A stretch of DNA of 64,000 bases from Desertimonas flava (lineage in GTDB: Bacteria > Actinomycetota > Acidimicrobiia > Acidimicrobiales > Ilumatobacteraceae), in contig NZ_QKYK01000023.1 of assembly GCF_003426815.1 (NCBI RefSeq), forward strand, positions 29,186 through 93,185, given 5' to 3'. A program made the translations under genes and the position numbers. The notes beneath the pieces were generated by a model, which was not told the origin of the DNA, did no database searches, and saw only the letters and a program-made list of their open reading frames with translations. Shown here in pieces: positions 63,033 to 64,000 of this stretch. Each line of letters begins with the position of its first letter. Position 1 is the first letter of the stretch.

Positions 63033-64000
63033 ATGTCGGTCCAGGAACTCCTCGAGCGGGCGAACACCGCCCTCGACGAGTTGCTCGCCGTCGACCCCGA
63101 CCAGTTGTGCGACGCCGAGTTGGATGCGGTGATCGTGTCGGCGGTCCGGCTCGGGCACCGCACCGACGCGTTGGCACGACGGGTTGCGCCGCGTTGGGAA
63201 CGCCGTGCGGTGTGGGCCGTGGGCCGGCACCGTCAGGCGGCGGGACGGTTGGCGACGGTGGCGAACGTGCCGCGTCGCGAGGCGGGCCGGGTGTTGACGC
63301 AGGGCCGGCAACTCGTGAACATGCCGCAGGCTGCGGCAGCGCTGGGAGCGGGGGAGATCTCGATCGATCATGTCGATCGTCTCGCCGCGTGCACCGCCCG
63401 CCGTCGGGCCGAGTCGTATCGGCGTGACGAGGCTGACCTGGTCGGCACGGCCAGGACGAAGCGGTTCGAGCGGTTCGTCACCCATGCCGCCTACTGGCGC
63501 AACGAGACGGACGCGGCGGTGGGTGATGATGGTGACGAGCCGAACAGTGACCGGCATTTCGGGTCGCGGCCTGGGGTGTTCGGGGAACGACGGTTCTTCG
63601 GTGATCTCGACCCTGTCGGTGGTGCCGAGGTCGCCGCCGCGGTCGAACGGATCGCCGGCGAGCTTGCCGCCATCGACGCGGGGCATGCGGGCCGGACGCG
63701 ACGCCCGAAGCGGGTGTTGCGGGCCGACGCCCTGGTCGAGATGGCCAGACGTGCCTTGGCGGTCGCTCCCGGCAGCCGCAAACCCAGGCCGCTGGTCACG
63801 GTGGTCATCGGTCAAGCCGAGTTCGCTCGGTTGTGTGAACTGTCGGACGGGACCGTCATCACGCCCGGTCAGCTGATCCCGCATCTGGATGCGGTCGATG
63901 TGGAGACCATGGTGTTCGACGGTCATTTCCGGGCCATCGAGAAGTCCGATGCCCGCACGTTCACCGGGGCGTTGCGCCGGGCGATTCAAGTGCGTGATCG
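63033..64000 (+). CDS. DUF222-containing protein (13E12-type), 3' end outside window
   Basis: 322 codons visible. It opens MSVQELLERANTALDELLAV and has RHRQAAGRLATVANVPRREA, then GEISIDHVDRLAACTARRRA and DLDPVGGAEVAAAVERIAGE, the DUF222 core. No HNH region is reached before the window ends. Leucine codons are mostly TTG/CTG with relatively many T-ended codons, giving a lower GC3 than its neighbours, which suggests recent acquisition. It differs clearly from the DUF222/HNH protein at 12.9 kb. Confidence 0.85.
   Translation, partial: MSVQELLERANTALDELLAVDPDQLCDAELDAVIVSAVRLGHRTDALARRVAPRWERRAVWAVGRHRQAAGRLATVANVPRREAGRVLTQGRQLVNMPQAAAALGAGEISIDHVDRLAACTARRRAESYRRDEADLVGTARTKRFERFVTHAAYWRNETDAAVGDDGDEPNSDRHFGSRPGVFGERRFFGDLDPVGGAEVAAAVERIAGELAAIDAGHAGRTRRPKRVLRADALVEMARRALAVAPGSRKPRPLVTVVIGQAEFARLCELSDGTVITPGQLIPHLDAVDVETMVFDGHFRAIEKSDARTFTGALRRAIQVRD

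Overview
The window is a piece of a high-GC actinobacterial chromosome. The gene content suggests class Acidimicrobiia (Ilumatobacter-like): two DUF222/HNH (13E12-type) genes, a substrate-binding protein with an AAGTE-type repeat linker, a polyphosphate glucokinase, a PASTA-domain kinase-like protein, an F420-type PPOX protein, and many GTG starts. The taxon is an inference from gene content, not a marker-gene result. About 56 protein genes fill almost the whole window. I saw no rRNA, tRNA, CRISPR array, insertion sequence or prophage, and no gene-free stretch exceeds 300 bp.

Region by region. 1-11 kb is an alpha-glucan block: a partial glycogen phosphorylase, an orphan AbiEi/DUF559 protein and a GT4 glycogen-synthase-like enzyme on the minus strand; then a LacI regulator divergent from a malE-malF-malG-GH13 operon, with a palindromic operator between them. 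No ATPase is encoded with the transporter. 11-17 kb is mixed: PPOX protein, LMW phosphatase with fructosamine kinase, DUF222/HNH, AzlCD, GalT and a methyltransferase. 17-24 kb carries cysteine desulfurase, mnmA, a MetE-like protein and ligA. 24-31 kb has a PASTA pseudokinase, an SDR, an SCP2 protein, a GNAT-like protein and a membrane protein. 31-39 kb has serA, an FdhF/YdeP-type molybdoenzyme, a TetR with tandem operators, a DUF2867 protein, modABC and a divergent PadR regulator. 39-46 kb holds a VOC protein, heme oxygenase with a divergent TetR, a double-GNAT protein, a GntR/FCD regulator divergent from an acyl-CoA dehydrogenase, and a LOG protein coupled to polyphosphate glucokinase. 46-57 kb has a heterodimeric ABC exporter, a hydrolase, an MmyB-type regulator, an exported protein, a DrrAB-type ABC system with a divergent TetR, and a methyltransferase. 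57-64 kb has an OafA-type acyltransferase with an SGNH-like tail, a YcnI/CopCD copper module, a small basic protein, a zf-HC2 membrane protein and a second, truncated DUF222 gene.

Two features recur across the window. First, several genes carry short tandem repeats exactly at their 3' end, each unit re-creating the stop codon and last codons: mnmA, serA, the first ABC exporter gene, the MmyB-type regulator and the small protein at 61.8 kb, with weaker cases elsewhere. Several of these units fold into hairpins. Second, many first-of-operon genes lack a Shine-Dalgarno sequence and instead have a TANNNT-like -10 box ending 6-7 nt before the start codon, which indicates widespread leaderless transcription.
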